DNA of 64,000 bases. Source: CAVQRB01 sp963715055. Lineage in GTDB: Bacteria > Pseudomonadota > Alphaproteobacteria > Rhodobacterales > Rhodobacteraceae. Position 1 is the stretch's first letter. The number at the start of each line of letters is the position of its first letter. A program made the position numbers and the translations under genes. The notes beneath the pieces were generated by a model. The model saw only the letters and a list, made by a program, of their open reading frames with translations, searched no databases and was not told the origin of the DNA. Where the stretch lies: contig CAVQRB010000017.1 of NCBI GenBank assembly GCA_963715055.1, positions 1 to 64,000 on the forward strand, in the 5' to 3' direction. Of the stretch, positions 24,982 through 34,273 are shown piece after piece.

Positions 24982-27447
24982 ATGGCTGACATCTTCAGAT
25001 GGTTGCTGCGGATTGCAAGCGGGTTGATCGTTCTGGCGGTGCTGGCGGTGGTGATGATCTACTACCTCGCCTCGCGGTCGCTTCCCGATTACGACGCGAC
25101 ATTGGGCGTGCCTTACCTGACCGCGCCCGTGGAGATCGTGCGCGACAGTGCCAATGTGCCCCATATCTTCGGTGAGGCCGACGCCGATGTCTTCTATGCG
25201 CTGGGATATGCCCATGCGCAGGACCGATTGTGGCAGATGATGATGATGCGGCGGACTGTGCAAGGGCGGCTTTCTGAAGTTTTCGGACCGGCGACGCTCA
25301 ATATCGACCAGCTGATGCGGCGCCTCGATCTCTACCCGCGTGCCGTGGCCTCGCTCGAGGTTCAGGACGACCGCACGATGATGATCCTCGATGCCTATGC
25401 CACCGGCGTCAACGCGCGGCTCGACCAGGTCAACCAGCAGGCTCTGGGACGTGGTGCGCCGGAGATGTTTCTCTTCAACGCGCCGACAGCACCCTGGCGG
25501 CCTGCGGATTCGTTGGCGATCGTGAAGCTGATGGGGCTGCAACTCTCCGGACATCTCGATGCGGAAGTGATGCGGGCACGCATGTCACTTGCCCTGCCCG
25601 ACCCCGAGCGCATTCGCGACATCCTGCCCGAAGCGCCCGGCAGCGGCGTCGCGGCCCTGCCCGAGTACGCGCACCTCTTTCCGAATGTGACGCGCTTTGC
25701 CGAGACTATCCCGCTCGATCCGCATCCGCTGTCGCCTTTCAAGGGCCACGCGATGGCCGGGGCATCGAATGCCTGGGCCGCTGCCCCCTCGCGGTCGGCC
25801 TCAGGCGGGACGCTCATTGCCAATGACCCGCATCTGGGCTTCACGGCGCCATCGATCTGGTATCTCGCGCGGCTCGAGTTGCAGTCGGGCGGCATCATCG
25901 GCGGCACGATCCCAGGCATGCCCGTGGTGCTGACCGGACGCAGCGCCGATCTCGGTTGGGGTCTCACCTCCGCAGGCATGGACGACCAGGATGTGCACAT
26001 CGAGGAGGTGAACCCCGAAAACCCCGAGGAGTACCGTACGCCTGACGGCTTCAAGGCTTTCGAGACCCGCGGCTCGATCATCAACATCAAGGACAATCCG
26101 CCCGTCACCATTACCCTGCGCTGGACCGAGAACGGCCCCGTGCTGCCGGGCACCCACTACAATCTGGCAAGCGTTACCCCGCCGGGCCATGTAGCGTCGC
26201 TGGCCTGGACGGTTCTGTCGCCGCGTGACACCTCGCTGATGGCCGCGCTGCGCCTGATGGAGGCCAAGTCGGTGCGCGAAGGGCTCGCCGCCATCGAGCC
26301 CTATGTGGCGCCTGCACAGAACCTGATGATCGTGGACCGCGAGGAGATCGCGATGAAAATGATCGGCGCCGTACCGCGCCGCGACGCCCGTCACCAGAGC
26401 CAGGGTCGGATGCCGAGCCCCGGCTGGATCGAGGCGAACCGCTGGCAGGGGCGCATGCCCTATGCCTCCAATCCCGAATTCGTGGCCCCGAACGGCGGCA
26501 TCCTCGGCAATACCAACAACAAGACCGTGGACCGGCCCTTTCCGAACCACATCTCCTTCGTCTGGGGCGACACGCAGCGCATCCAGCGCTGGACCACCTT
26601 GATGCAGGCGCGGCAGGTCCATACCCGCGACAGCTTCATCGAGGCGCAACTCGACACCGTCAGTTTCACCGCGCGCTCGCTGCTGCCGCTGATCGGGGCG
26701 GAGCTTTGGTTCACCGGCGAGGCCGCCCCTGAGGGCACGGCTCTGCGACAGCGGCAGCGGGCGCTGACCCTGCTTGCGGGTTGGTCGGGCGAGATGAACG
26801 AGCATATGCCCGAGCCGCTGATCTATGCCGCCTGGCTGCGCAGCCTCCAGACCCGCATGGTTCAGGACGAACTCGGACCTCTGGCACAGGACCTGAGCCA
26901 TGTGGAGCCGCTCTTCATCGAGCGCGCATTTCGCGATATCGAAGGGGCCTCGGTCTGGTGCGACGTGATCCAGTCGGCGCCGGTCGAGACTTGCACCGAC
27001 ATGGCGCGGCTGGCGCTCGACGATGCTATCGTGTGGATCGAGGAAACCTGGGGGCCGGCGCTGGAATCGCTGCGCTGGGGCGATGCGCATCAGGCGACAC
27101 ATGACCATCAGGCCCTCGGGCAGGTTCCGCTCCTGCGGCACTTCGTCAACATCCGCCAGTCCACCAATGGCGGCGATGATACGCTGCAGCGCGGACTGAC
27201 CCGAGGCACCGGCCCCGATCCCTTCCAGAACGTGCATGGCGCGGCCTACCGGGGGGTTTATGATTTCGCGGACCCGGACAGTTCCGTTTTCATCACCTCC
27301 ACCGGTCAGTCCGGGCATTTCCTGTCGCGCCATTACGACGATCTGGCGCAACTCTGGCGGCGCGGGGAATACATTCCGATGTCACTCGACAAGGAACTGG
27401 CGCGGGCCGCTGCCGTCGGCATCACGGTACTGCAACCGGTCGAGTAG
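24982..27447 (+). CDS. Penicillin acylase family amidohydrolase (Ntn-hydrolase)
   Basis: 821 residues with one N-terminal hydrophobic segment (about 8-30) that may act as signal or anchor. The family makes a single precursor that cuts itself; the new N-terminal nucleophile is Ser262 in GA-SNAWA, followed by NDPHLGF and the asparagine-containing NTNNKT motif further on. Members hydrolyse amide bonds of acylated compounds, including beta-lactam side chains and acyl-homoserine lactones. Which substrate applies here is unknown, but quorum-signal degradation is a possibility worth a test. rluE starts directly after the stop codon, so the two are co-transcribed. Confidence 0.92.
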   Translation: MADIFRWLLRIASGLIVLAVLAVVMIYYLASRSLPDYDATLGVPYLTAPVEIVRDSANVPHIFGEADADVFYALGYAHAQDRLWQMMMMRRTVQGRLSEVFGPATLNIDQLMRRLDLYPRAVASLEVQDDRTMMILDAYATGVNARLDQVNQQALGRGAPEMFLFNAPTAPWRPADSLAIVKLMGLQLSGHLDAEVMRARMSLALPDPERIRDILPEAPGSGVAALPEYAHLFPNVTRFAETIPLDPHPLSPFKGHAMAGASNAWAAAPSRSASGGTLIANDPHLGFTAPSIWYLARLELQSGGIIGGTIPGMPVVLTGRSADLGWGLTSAGMDDQDVHIEEVNPENPEEYRTPDGFKAFETRGSIINIKDNPPVTITLRWTENGPVLPGTHYNLASVTPPGHVASLAWTVLSPRDTSLMAALRLMEAKSVREGLAAIEPYVAPAQNLMIVDREEIAMKMIGAVPRRDARHQSQGRMPSPGWIEANRWQGRMPYASNPEFVAPNGGILGNTNNKTVDRPFPNHISFVWGDTQRIQRWTTLMQARQVHTRDSFIEAQLDTVSFTARSLLPLIGAELWFTGEAAPEGTALRQRQRALTLLAGWSGEMNEHMPEPLIYAAWLRSLQTRMVQDELGPLAQDLSHVEPLFIERAFRDIEGASVWCDVIQSAPVETCTDMARLALDDAIVWIEETWGPALESLRWGDAHQATHDHQALGQVPLLRHFVNIRQSTNGGDDTLQRGLTRGTGPDPFQNVHGAAYRGVYDFADPDSSVFITSTGQSGHFLSRHYDDLAQLWRRGEYIPMSLDKELARAAAVGITVLQPVE

Positions 27448-28011
27448 ATGGCTCGTTTGATCCTCTTCAACAAACCCTTCGGCGTGCTGTCGCAATTCAC
27501 CGACAAGGGGACCGAAGGCTCGCCGCGCCCGACGCTCTCGGGTTTTATCGACGAGCCGGGCTTCTACCCCGCAGGTCGCCTTGACCGCGACAGCGAGGGG
27601 CTGATGGTTCTGACCGACGACGGCAAGCTGCAGGCGCGCATTTCCAATCCGAGGCACAAGATGGCGAAAACCTACCTTGTCCAGGTGGAAGGCACACCGA
27701 CAGACGCCATGCTCGAGGCGCTGCGGCAGGGCATTGCCTTGACCGACGGGCCGACGCGCCCCGCGAAAGTGGAGGCAATTGCCGCGCCGGACTGGCTCTG
27801 GCCGCGCGATCCGCCGGTGCGCTTTCGCAAGACCGTGCCCGATGCCTGGCTGCGCCTGACCATAACTGAAGGGCGCAACCGGCAGGTCCGGCGCATGACG
27901 GCACATGTGGGGCTGCCCTGCCTGAGGCTGATCCGGGTGCAGATCGGGGACTGGGCATTGAACCGGCTTGCGCCCGGCGCATGGCGCTTTGCCAGCGCGG
28001 ACGGACGCTAG
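27448..28011 (+). CDS. rluE: Large-subunit rRNA pseudouridine synthase, RluE-type (RsuA family)
   Basis: 187 residues; no S4 domain. The catalytic aspartate is Asp46 in the motif GRLDRDSEGL, with KTYLVQVEG and GRNRQVRRM following, as in RsuA/RluE enzymes. RluE converts U2457 of E. coli 23S rRNA to pseudouridine; the same site is presumed here. The ATG follows the upstream stop codon without a gap. The stop codon shares the palindrome CTAG (28008-28011) with the stop of the convergent hflX gene. Confidence 0.92.
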   Translation: MARLILFNKPFGVLSQFTDKGTEGSPRPTLSGFIDEPGFYPAGRLDRDSEGLMVLTDDGKLQARISNPRHKMAKTYLVQVEGTPTDAMLEALRQGIALTDGPTRPAKVEAIAAPDWLWPRDPPVRFRKTVPDAWLRLTITEGRNRQVRRMTAHVGLPCLRLIRVQIGDWALNRLAPGAWRFASADGR

Positions 28012-29306
28012 AGCCTTTCGAACTGGGCTTCCTGTTCGGCAGTCCAGCGCACCGACAAGTCGAAACCGGTCTCGGTCTGGCGTTCCTCCTCCACCAACTC
28101 CTGCGCAAAAAGCCAGGCGCGCTTCTTGCCCTCGCTGAAGGCAAGATGCACCTCGGCGGGGCGCTTGGCACCCTGCAACTTCTCCGTCACGGCAGCGAGC
28201 AAGGCCTCGATCCCCTCGCCCGTCAGCGCTGAAATCGCGAAAACCGCAGGATCGCGCTCGGCCCTTGCGCGCATGGCGTCAGCGGGCTCGGGCGGCAGCA
28301 GGTCGAGCTTGTTCCAGACCTCGAAACTCGGGCGATCCTCCTCCACGCCGAGAGAGGCGAGGATGTCGCGTACGTCCTGCGCCTGCTCCTCGGTCTCGGG
28401 ATGGGAAATGTCGCGCACATGGCAGACCACATCCGCCGCCAGCACTTCCTCCAACGTGGCACGGAAGGCCGCGACAAGCTCTGTCGGCAGATCGGAGATG
28501 AACCCCACCGTATCCGACAGGATCACCTCGGGGCCATCGGGCAGATGCACGCGCCGCATTGTCGGGTCCAGCGTTGCGAAAAGCATGTCCTTTGCCATCA
28601 CCTCCGCCCCGGTCAGCCGATTGAAAAGCGTCGATTTTCCGGCGTTGGTGTAACCCACGAGGGCCACGATGGGATAAGGGATCTTGGCCCGCGCCGCCCG
28701 GTGCAAGGCGCGCGTCTTGACTACCTTGGAAAGCTGGCGCTTGAGGCTCGACAGTTGCTCGTCGATGGCGCGGCGGTCGGCTTCGATCTGCGTCTCGCCG
28801 GGCCCGCCCACGAAACCGAGGCCGCCGCGCTGCCGTTCAAGGTGGGTCCAGGCGCGCACGAGACGCGTGCGCTGATAACTCAGGGCGGCCATCTCGACCT
28901 GTAGCACACCTTCGCGGGTCGCTGCCCGGTCACTGAAGATCTCGAGGATGAGCCCGGTCCGGTCCAGGAGCTTGACGCCCCATTCCTTTTCCAGGTTGCG
29001 CTGCTGCACCGGGCTTACCGGCCCATCGACGAGCACCAGTTCGATGTCATTTTCTTGCAGCGATGTCTTGATCGAGGCGATCTTGCCCGACCCGAACAAC
29101 ATGCCCGCACGCACGGTCTTGAGCGGCGCAATCTCGGAGCCCACGACCTCGAGGTTCGGCAAGGCCCGCGCAAGGGCGACCGCCTCGGCCAGCCGATTGA
29201 CGGGCAGACGGTTGCCGGATCCGGATTTTATGTCAGGATGCACCACCCAGGCTCTGGTGAGGCGCGGACCGTCGGTTTCGTCGATCTGAAACGGCGGACG
29301 GCTCAA
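28008..29306 (-). CDS. hflX: GTPase HflX
   Basis: 432 residues: an N-terminal HflX domain with the [12 protein letters not shown] glycine-rich motif (164-175) and a GTPase domain with G1 GYTNAGKS at 218-225, a D-T-V-G-F G3 motif and a N-K-L-D G4 motif. HflX binds the ribosomal 50S subunit and splits stalled ribosomes under stress. The start codon overlaps the hfq stop (ATGA), preserving the widespread hfq-hflX order. The 3' end overlaps rluE by four bases tail to tail. Confidence 0.96.
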
Positions 29307-29542
29307 CTGGCGTCTTCGCCCTCGTAAAGGCTGATCGGCTGGCTCGGCATGATGGTCGAAATCGCGTGCTTGTAGACCAGTTGCGATTGTCCGTCCCGGC
29401 GCAGCAGCACGCAGAAGTTGTCAAACCAGGTGATGACCCCTTGCAGCTTCACACCATTGATCAGGAAGATGGTCACAGGGACCTTGGTCTTGCGCACATG
29501 GTTCAGGAACGCATCCTGAAGGTTCTGTCTGTCCGACGCCAT
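29303..29542 (-). CDS. hfq: RNA chaperone Hfq
   Basis: 79 residues, a full Sm-like protein: [25 protein letters not shown] is the Sm1 region split across residues 8-32, and the Sm2 motif YKHAIST follows. Hfq forms a hexameric ring that pairs small RNAs with messages. The start at 29542 matches the family (MASDRQNLQ); the upstream extension of the frame has no homology. It is the upstream partner of hflX, and lies 129 bases downstream of trkH on the same strand, in the classical trkA-trkH-hfq-hflX order of alphaproteobacteria. Confidence 0.97.
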
Positions 29543-29671
29543 TCTGGTAATCGCCTTTTTTCTTGCAGGAGCCCGCGGACCGGGCCCGCCCCCGCGACCG
29601 AGTATGAAGCGCAAGCACAGGAGATTCCAGCACAAAAATCACTCCACTGCGGACCTATCGTCGAAGGGACG

Positions 29672-31225
29672 TCAGTTGCGCCACAGGTCAGGCGTCAAAA
29701 GCGCAATGATGGCAAGGGTTTCAAGCCGTCCGAGAACCATTGCGGCACAGAAGACCAGTTGCGCATAGGTGCCCAGATCAGACAAAAGTCTAGGGTCTTC
29801 CGACGCGTAGGTGATCAGCGGACCCGTGGTCGAAAGCCCCGCGATACTGAAGACAATGGCGTTTTCGAGATCGACGCCAAGGAGCGCGAAGAGCAAGGTG
29901 AGGGCGGTGAGCGTCAGCGCGAAGAGCATGAAGAAGATCCAGGCGATGAAGGCACCGTTACGCTGGATCCGCCGCCCCTCCCCGCCGATCCGGCCGACTG
30001 ACGAGGGGTGCACCAGACGCTCCAACTCGCGCCTGCCGTTGAGATAGAGAGCGAAAACCCGCAAAAGCTTGACCCCCCCGGCTGTCGTGGCGACCCCGCC
30101 GCCGATGAGCGCGAGGCCAAGCAGGATCAGCCCCGAGGTCTCGAGGCCGGACCAGGTCTGGGCACTCGACCACTCGGCGCTGGTGAAGCCGGTCGTGGTC
30201 AGAAACGACAGCACGGTGAAAAAGGCCCCCCAGAAGGCGAGGAGCACGTCCGTGATCTGATCCTCCGCAGAAGTCTCGAAGGCACCGATCCAGTGCCGCA
30301 GGACTAGGATGAGAGGCACGCCGATCACGATGATCAGACCGATGCGGAACTCAGGATCGGTGCGCAACCCGCCCGTGGTCGCGGTCACGGTGTCCGAGGA
30401 AAAGGTAAGGCGCGACAGGGCAAAGAGCATGAAGAGCATCATCAGCGCCTCACCCGTCAACCCGGCAGAAGCCCCTTCGAGCCCGTTCACCGGCGAGATG
30501 CCGGAGGTCGCCATGACGGACATCGCATGGCAGAGCGCCACGATCGACCGGTCGCCGCTGATCATCAGCAGGACCCAGAGGACCACCGTCAGCATCACGT
30601 AGATTGGTGCAAGTGTCCCGGTGACACGCAGCAGGCGCGTGCGCGGGTTCGCCCGGTCGATCAGGCTCGACTGGCTCTCGCGCTGGCCCGGTTCGGCCTG
30701 TGCCGTGACTTCGAAACCCCCGAGGTTGAGCGGTGCGAGAATAGCCGATGCGGCGATCCACATCAGCAGCCCGCCCATCCACCCGACCTGCGCGCGCCAC
30801 AGGTGCAGCGTGTCGTTGATCTCTCCCGGTGCGGTGAAGAGCGTGGCCCCCGTCGTGGTCAGAGAACTGACCATCTCCACATAGGCCGCAAAATAGGTTG
30901 TCGTGCCGGCCCCTTCGAAGAACGGCAAGGCAAGAAACACGGGCAGGAAAACGAAGGTCGAAAAGAGCGCCATGAGCGATCCGAGGGCACCGAACTTCGG
31001 CGTGCGTCCGGCAAGTGCGAGTGCGATCATGCCGAAGATCATCACACCGAGAATGCCGCTGTAGAGAAAGGCCCGCGCGGTTTCGAGCGCTCGGGTCGCG
31101 CCGCCATGCAGGGCGGGAATGATCATGGAGACCGAGAAAACCGCGATGATGAGCAGGAACAGCGGCAGGTCGAGCAGCTGCGCTGCGAAGGTCTTCTGTT
31201 TTTGCCTCTGTACACGACGTGCCAT
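29672..31225 (-). CDS. trkH: Trk potassium uptake system membrane subunit
   Basis: 517 residues with about ten to twelve hydrophobic segments and four repeated half-pore motifs; SLTTTGATL, SVMATSGISP, FLTTTGFTS and GLSTTGPLI are the selectivity-filter regions with their glycines. TrkH is the potassium-conducting subunit of the proton-coupled Trk system. trkA lies three bases upstream, which makes them one operon. A gating partner TrkA with NAD-binding domains is therefore supplied locally. Confidence 0.95.
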   Translation of the reverse strand: MARRVQRQKQKTFAAQLLDLPLFLLIIAVFSVSMIIPALHGGATRALETARAFLYSGILGVMIFGMIALALAGRTPKFGALGSLMALFSTFVFLPVFLALPFFEGAGTTTYFAAYVEMVSSLTTTGATLFTAPGEINDTLHLWRAQVGWMGGLLMWIAASAILAPLNLGGFEVTAQAEPGQRESQSSLIDRANPRTRLLRVTGTLAPIYVMLTVVLWVLLMISGDRSIVALCHAMSVMATSGISPVNGLEGASAGLTGEALMMLFMLFALSRLTFSSDTVTATTGGLRTDPEFRIGLIIVIGVPLILVLRHWIGAFETSAEDQITDVLLAFWGAFFTVLSFLTTTGFTSAEWSSAQTWSGLETSGLILLGLALIGGGVATTAGGVKLLRVFALYLNGRRELERLVHPSSVGRIGGEGRRIQRNGAFIAWIFFMLFALTLTALTLLFALLGVDLENAIVFSIAGLSTTGPLITYASEDPRLLSDLGTYAQLVFCAAMVLGRLETLAIIALLTPDLWRN

Positions 31226-31228
31226 GCG

Positions 31229-32605
31229 TCAGAAAAAATCGATGGAGACCTGCAGGAGCCGTTCCACCTCCGGCACATCGGTCGCCAACGCGAAAAGGGC
31301 CACCACATCGCCTTCATCGATCCGCGTTGTCCCAAGCGGCCGGATCACATCCTTGCCTTTGCGCAGGGCACCGACCAGAACGCCTTCGGGAAATTCGATC
31401 TCGGAAATGCGGCGCCCTGCAAGCGGCGAGGTGGACAGCACTTCCGCCTCGATCACTTCGGCTTCCGCATCGCCGATGGAATAGACAGCACGCACCCGAC
31501 CGTGGCGGATGTGTCGCAGGATCGAGCTCACGGTCGTAGCCCGCGGATTGATATAGGCGTCGATGCCGAGCGGCGCCATGAGCGGCACCAGCGTCGGGTC
31601 ATTGATCAGCGCGATGACATAGTTGCAGCCTTCCGACTTGGCGCGCACGCAGGCCAGCATGTTGGTCTTGTCGTCGTCGGTCACCGCGAGCATCGCGTCC
31701 GAGCGAGCGATCCCCGCCTCCGCCAGCAGCGCCGCATCTAGCCCGTCGCCGTTCAGCACGATGGTGCGTTCCAACGCCTCGGCCGCGCGTTCGGCGCAGA
31801 GGCGGTTCTTCTCGATCACCTTGACGCGAATACGATCCGCGCGCGCTTCGAGCGACTGGGCTACGGCAAGCCCCACGTTGCCACCGCCGACAATCACCAC
31901 CCGCTCCTGTTTCTGCTGCTTCTTGCCGAAAATCTCCATGGTGCGCGGGATGTCGTCCACATGGGCGAAGACATAGCAATCGTCGCCCACGAAAAGCTGG
32001 TCATTGGCCTCCGGCGCAAAGAGAGTGCCTTCGCGGCGCACCGCCACGACCGTCGCGCGCAGGGTGGAAAAGAGATCGGTCAGCTGCCTCAGGGGCGTGT
32101 TCACCACCGGGCATTCGTCCTCGAGCGTGATGCCGAGAAGCTGCGCCTTGCCGTCCATGAAGACTTCAGTATCAAAGGCGGCGGGCGCTGAAAGCCGCTG
32201 CAAGGCGGCGGAGGCCACTTCCTTTTCCGGGCTGATCACCACGTCTATGGGCATGTGGTCCCGGCGGTAGAGGTCGGAGTAGATCGACTGCAGGTAGGAC
32301 TGACTGCGAATCCGCGCGATCTTGCGGTTGATGCCGAAGACCGAATGCGCCACCTGGCAGGTCACCATGTTGACCTCATCCGAATAGGTCGCAGCGATGA
32401 TCATCTCGGCGTCGCGGGCGCCGGCCCGGTCCAGCACGTCAGGATAGCTCGCGAAACCGGCGATCCCCTGCACATCGAGTGAATCGGTAGCCCGGCGCAC
32501 CAGGTCCGGGTTGCTGTCCACGACAGTCACGTCATTTCGTTCCCCGGACAGATGGCGCGCGATCTGCCAGCCGACCTGGCCAGCGCCGCAAATGATGACC
32601 TTCAT
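31229..32605 (-). CDS. trkA: Trk potassium uptake system NAD-binding regulatory subunit
   Basis: 458 residues built of two Rossmann RCK units: MKVIICGAGQVGWQIARHL at the N-terminus and VVIVGGGNVGLAVAQSLE at about 232-250, each followed by a RCK_C domain. TrkA binds NAD(H) on the cytoplasmic face and gates TrkH. In related bacteria ntrX is directly upstream; here two plus-strand genes lie between them. Confidence 0.96.
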   Translation of the reverse strand: MKVIICGAGQVGWQIARHLSGERNDVTVVDSNPDLVRRATDSLDVQGIAGFASYPDVLDRAGARDAEMIIAATYSDEVNMVTCQVAHSVFGINRKIARIRSQSYLQSIYSDLYRRDHMPIDVVISPEKEVASAALQRLSAPAAFDTEVFMDGKAQLLGITLEDECPVVNTPLRQLTDLFSTLRATVVAVRREGTLFAPEANDQLFVGDDCYVFAHVDDIPRTMEIFGKKQQKQERVVIVGGGNVGLAVAQSLEARADRIRVKVIEKNRLCAERAAEALERTIVLNGDGLDAALLAEAGIARSDAMLAVTDDDKTNMLACVRAKSEGCNYVIALINDPTLVPLMAPLGIDAYINPRATTVSSILRHIRHGRVRAVYSIGDAEAEVIEAEVLSTSPLAGRRISEIEFPEGVLVGALRKGKDVIRPLGTTRIDEGDVVALFALATDVPEVERLLQVSIDFF

Positions 32606-32709
32606 GGTTTCGCCCTATCCGTCGCACATCAGCGACCTTCTGCATGGCAGATGGTCCTTGGGTGGTCAATTCAATTGTCCTCGCCCGAAGGGCAAGACAA
32701 GATCAACGC

Positions 32710-33184
32710 ATGAAAGCGAATCTCTTGCCTCTCTCATGCCTCTTGTCGCTGCTGGCGGGCTGCGCGCCGCTGTCGATCTACCACAAGGAAGGTACGAGCG
32801 TCAGCCGGATGCAGTCGGACCTTCTGTCCTGCGAAGTGGCTGCGGCGCAGGACGTGCCCATCGCCACCGAACTGCGCCGCGAGCCGCCCTATTATGTGCC
32901 GGGCGACCGGGTTTGCTACAGCAACGGCAAGTGCTACCTGCGCGGCGGATACTACATTCCGGGCCGGGTCTACACCGTGGATGCCAATCGGGGTCTGCGG
33001 TCCCGGGTACAGGCGCAATGCATGGCGGACCAGGGTTACAGCCCGGTGACGCTGCCGCAATTGCTCGAACGCCGTGGCCCGGCAGGTCCCGCCGGGGGTC
33101 ACGAAAACCCTGCCGGCGCTGGCAGAAAAAAACTGTGTCATCCGCAATGACGACGGCACCTGGCAGATCGTCAACCTGCGCTGA
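32710..33184 (+). pseudogene. Lipoprotein gene with a +1 frameshift near codon 117
   Basis: The ATG at 32710 opens a lipoprotein (signal peptide with lipobox LLAGC, Cys18) of about 117 credible residues ending ...GYSPVTLPQ. In that frame the remainder (to 33150) reads arginine- and glycine-rich nonsense. In the next frame from 33062 to 33184 the sequence reads CSNAVARQVPPGV and later CVIRNDDGTWQIVNLR, which looks like the proper cysteine-containing C-terminus of this type of protein. One extra base near 33060-33062 (caattgc) would account for it. It is either a broken gene or a sequencing error. No known domain is named. Confidence 0.7.
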
Positions 33185-33238
33185 CTTTGGTCGCAATTGG
33201 GATGGATGAAACCAGCCCGGCTGGCTAGTGATCGGGGC

Positions 33239-34267
33239 ATGAGAACAGCGATTCCCGAGACATATACCGATCTCCAGCCCGCCAAGTCGCTGGTCCGGCG
33301 CCATTACGCCTGTCTTGCCGATGCGACGTCGCAGAACGTGGCCGAACGGTTGGCCATGAATCTTGACGCGGACTGCCATTGGTACGGGATGCATCCCTTT
33401 CACGAACAGACGGGGCCTGCGGATATCGCGGCGGCCTTCTGGTCGCCGTTTCTCTCGGCCTTTTCGCGAGTCCAGCGGCGCGAGGACATCTTTTTCGCCG
33501 GGCTGAACGAAATCGACGGATTTCAAGGCCAGTGGGTCTGCTCCATGGGGCACCTGATGGGGCTTTTCGATGCGCCGTTCCTCGGCATTCCCGCGACCCG
33601 CAAGATCGCCATGCTGCGCTATGCGGAGTTCAACCGCGTCGAGGACGGAAAGATCACCGGCACGGCGCTTTTCGTCGACCTGATCCACCTCATGATCCAG
33701 GCCGGGCTTTCCCCCTTGCGCGCCCCACAGACCGCCGCGCATCTGGTGCAGCCTGGCCCCCTGACCCATGACGGGTTGCTCTTCGGCCCGCAGGACCCAA
33801 GAGCGAGCCGCATGACGCTCGCGCGGATCAACGAGATGATCGGATCGATCGACCGCGCCAATGCGCTGGCAAGACCGCCCTCCCCACAGGAAGAACTGGC
33901 GCAGGACTGGCACGACGACATGATCTGGTGGGGGCCTGCCGGGATCGGCGCGACCTACACGATCGACCGCTACATCGAGCAGCACCAGAGGCCCTTCCGC
34001 ACCGGCCTCGCAGGGCGCGCCTTCAACGGTCACCTCTGCCGCATGGCCGAAGGGACATACGGCGGGTTTTTCGGCTGGCCCAACCTGACGCTGACCAACA
34101 GCGCAGGTTTCATGGGCGTAGCGCCCAGCGAGGTGCGGGCCGATATGCGCGTGGTCGATATCTACCGGCGCGCGGGCGACAAGCTGGCGGAGAACTGGAT
34201 CTTCATCGACATGCTGCATTTCCTGAAGATGCAGGGCGTCGACATCCTCGCCGAGATCGGGCGCTGA
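33239..34267 (+). CDS. SnoaL-like polyketide cyclase/ester-cyclase family protein, two domains
   Basis: 342 residues that appear to hold two NTF2-like (SnoaL) modules, one at about 15-140 (HWYGMHPFHEQTGPADIAAA) and one at about 230-330 (WWGPAGIGATYTIDRYIEQH followed by NGHLCRMAEGTYGG). The fold is a small cone that binds hydrophobic substrates; members include cyclases and many uncharacterised proteins. The start at 33239 is chosen over 33197 because the sequence before it does not resemble the family; there is no strong ribosome-binding site. It is convergent with ntrX (six bases between stops). Function unknown. Confidence 0.8.
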   Translation: MRTAIPETYTDLQPAKSLVRRHYACLADATSQNVAERLAMNLDADCHWYGMHPFHEQTGPADIAAAFWSPFLSAFSRVQRREDIFFAGLNEIDGFQGQWVCSMGHLMGLFDAPFLGIPATRKIAMLRYAEFNRVEDGKITGTALFVDLIHLMIQAGLSPLRAPQTAAHLVQPGPLTHDGLLFGPQDPRASRMTLARINEMIGSIDRANALARPPSPQEELAQDWHDDMIWWGPAGIGATYTIDRYIEQHQRPFRTGLAGRAFNGHLCRMAEGTYGGFFGWPNLTLTNSAGFMGVAPSEVRADMRVVDIYRRAGDKLAENWIFIDMLHFLKMQGVDILAEIGR

Positions 34268-34273
34268 CCGGGG

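Noticed and set aside
32710..33150. Programmed ribosomal frameshifting in the lipoprotein gene
   Set aside because: The site (caattgctcg) has no slippery run, stop or stimulatory structure of the known kind; a mutation or sequencing error is the simpler explanation.
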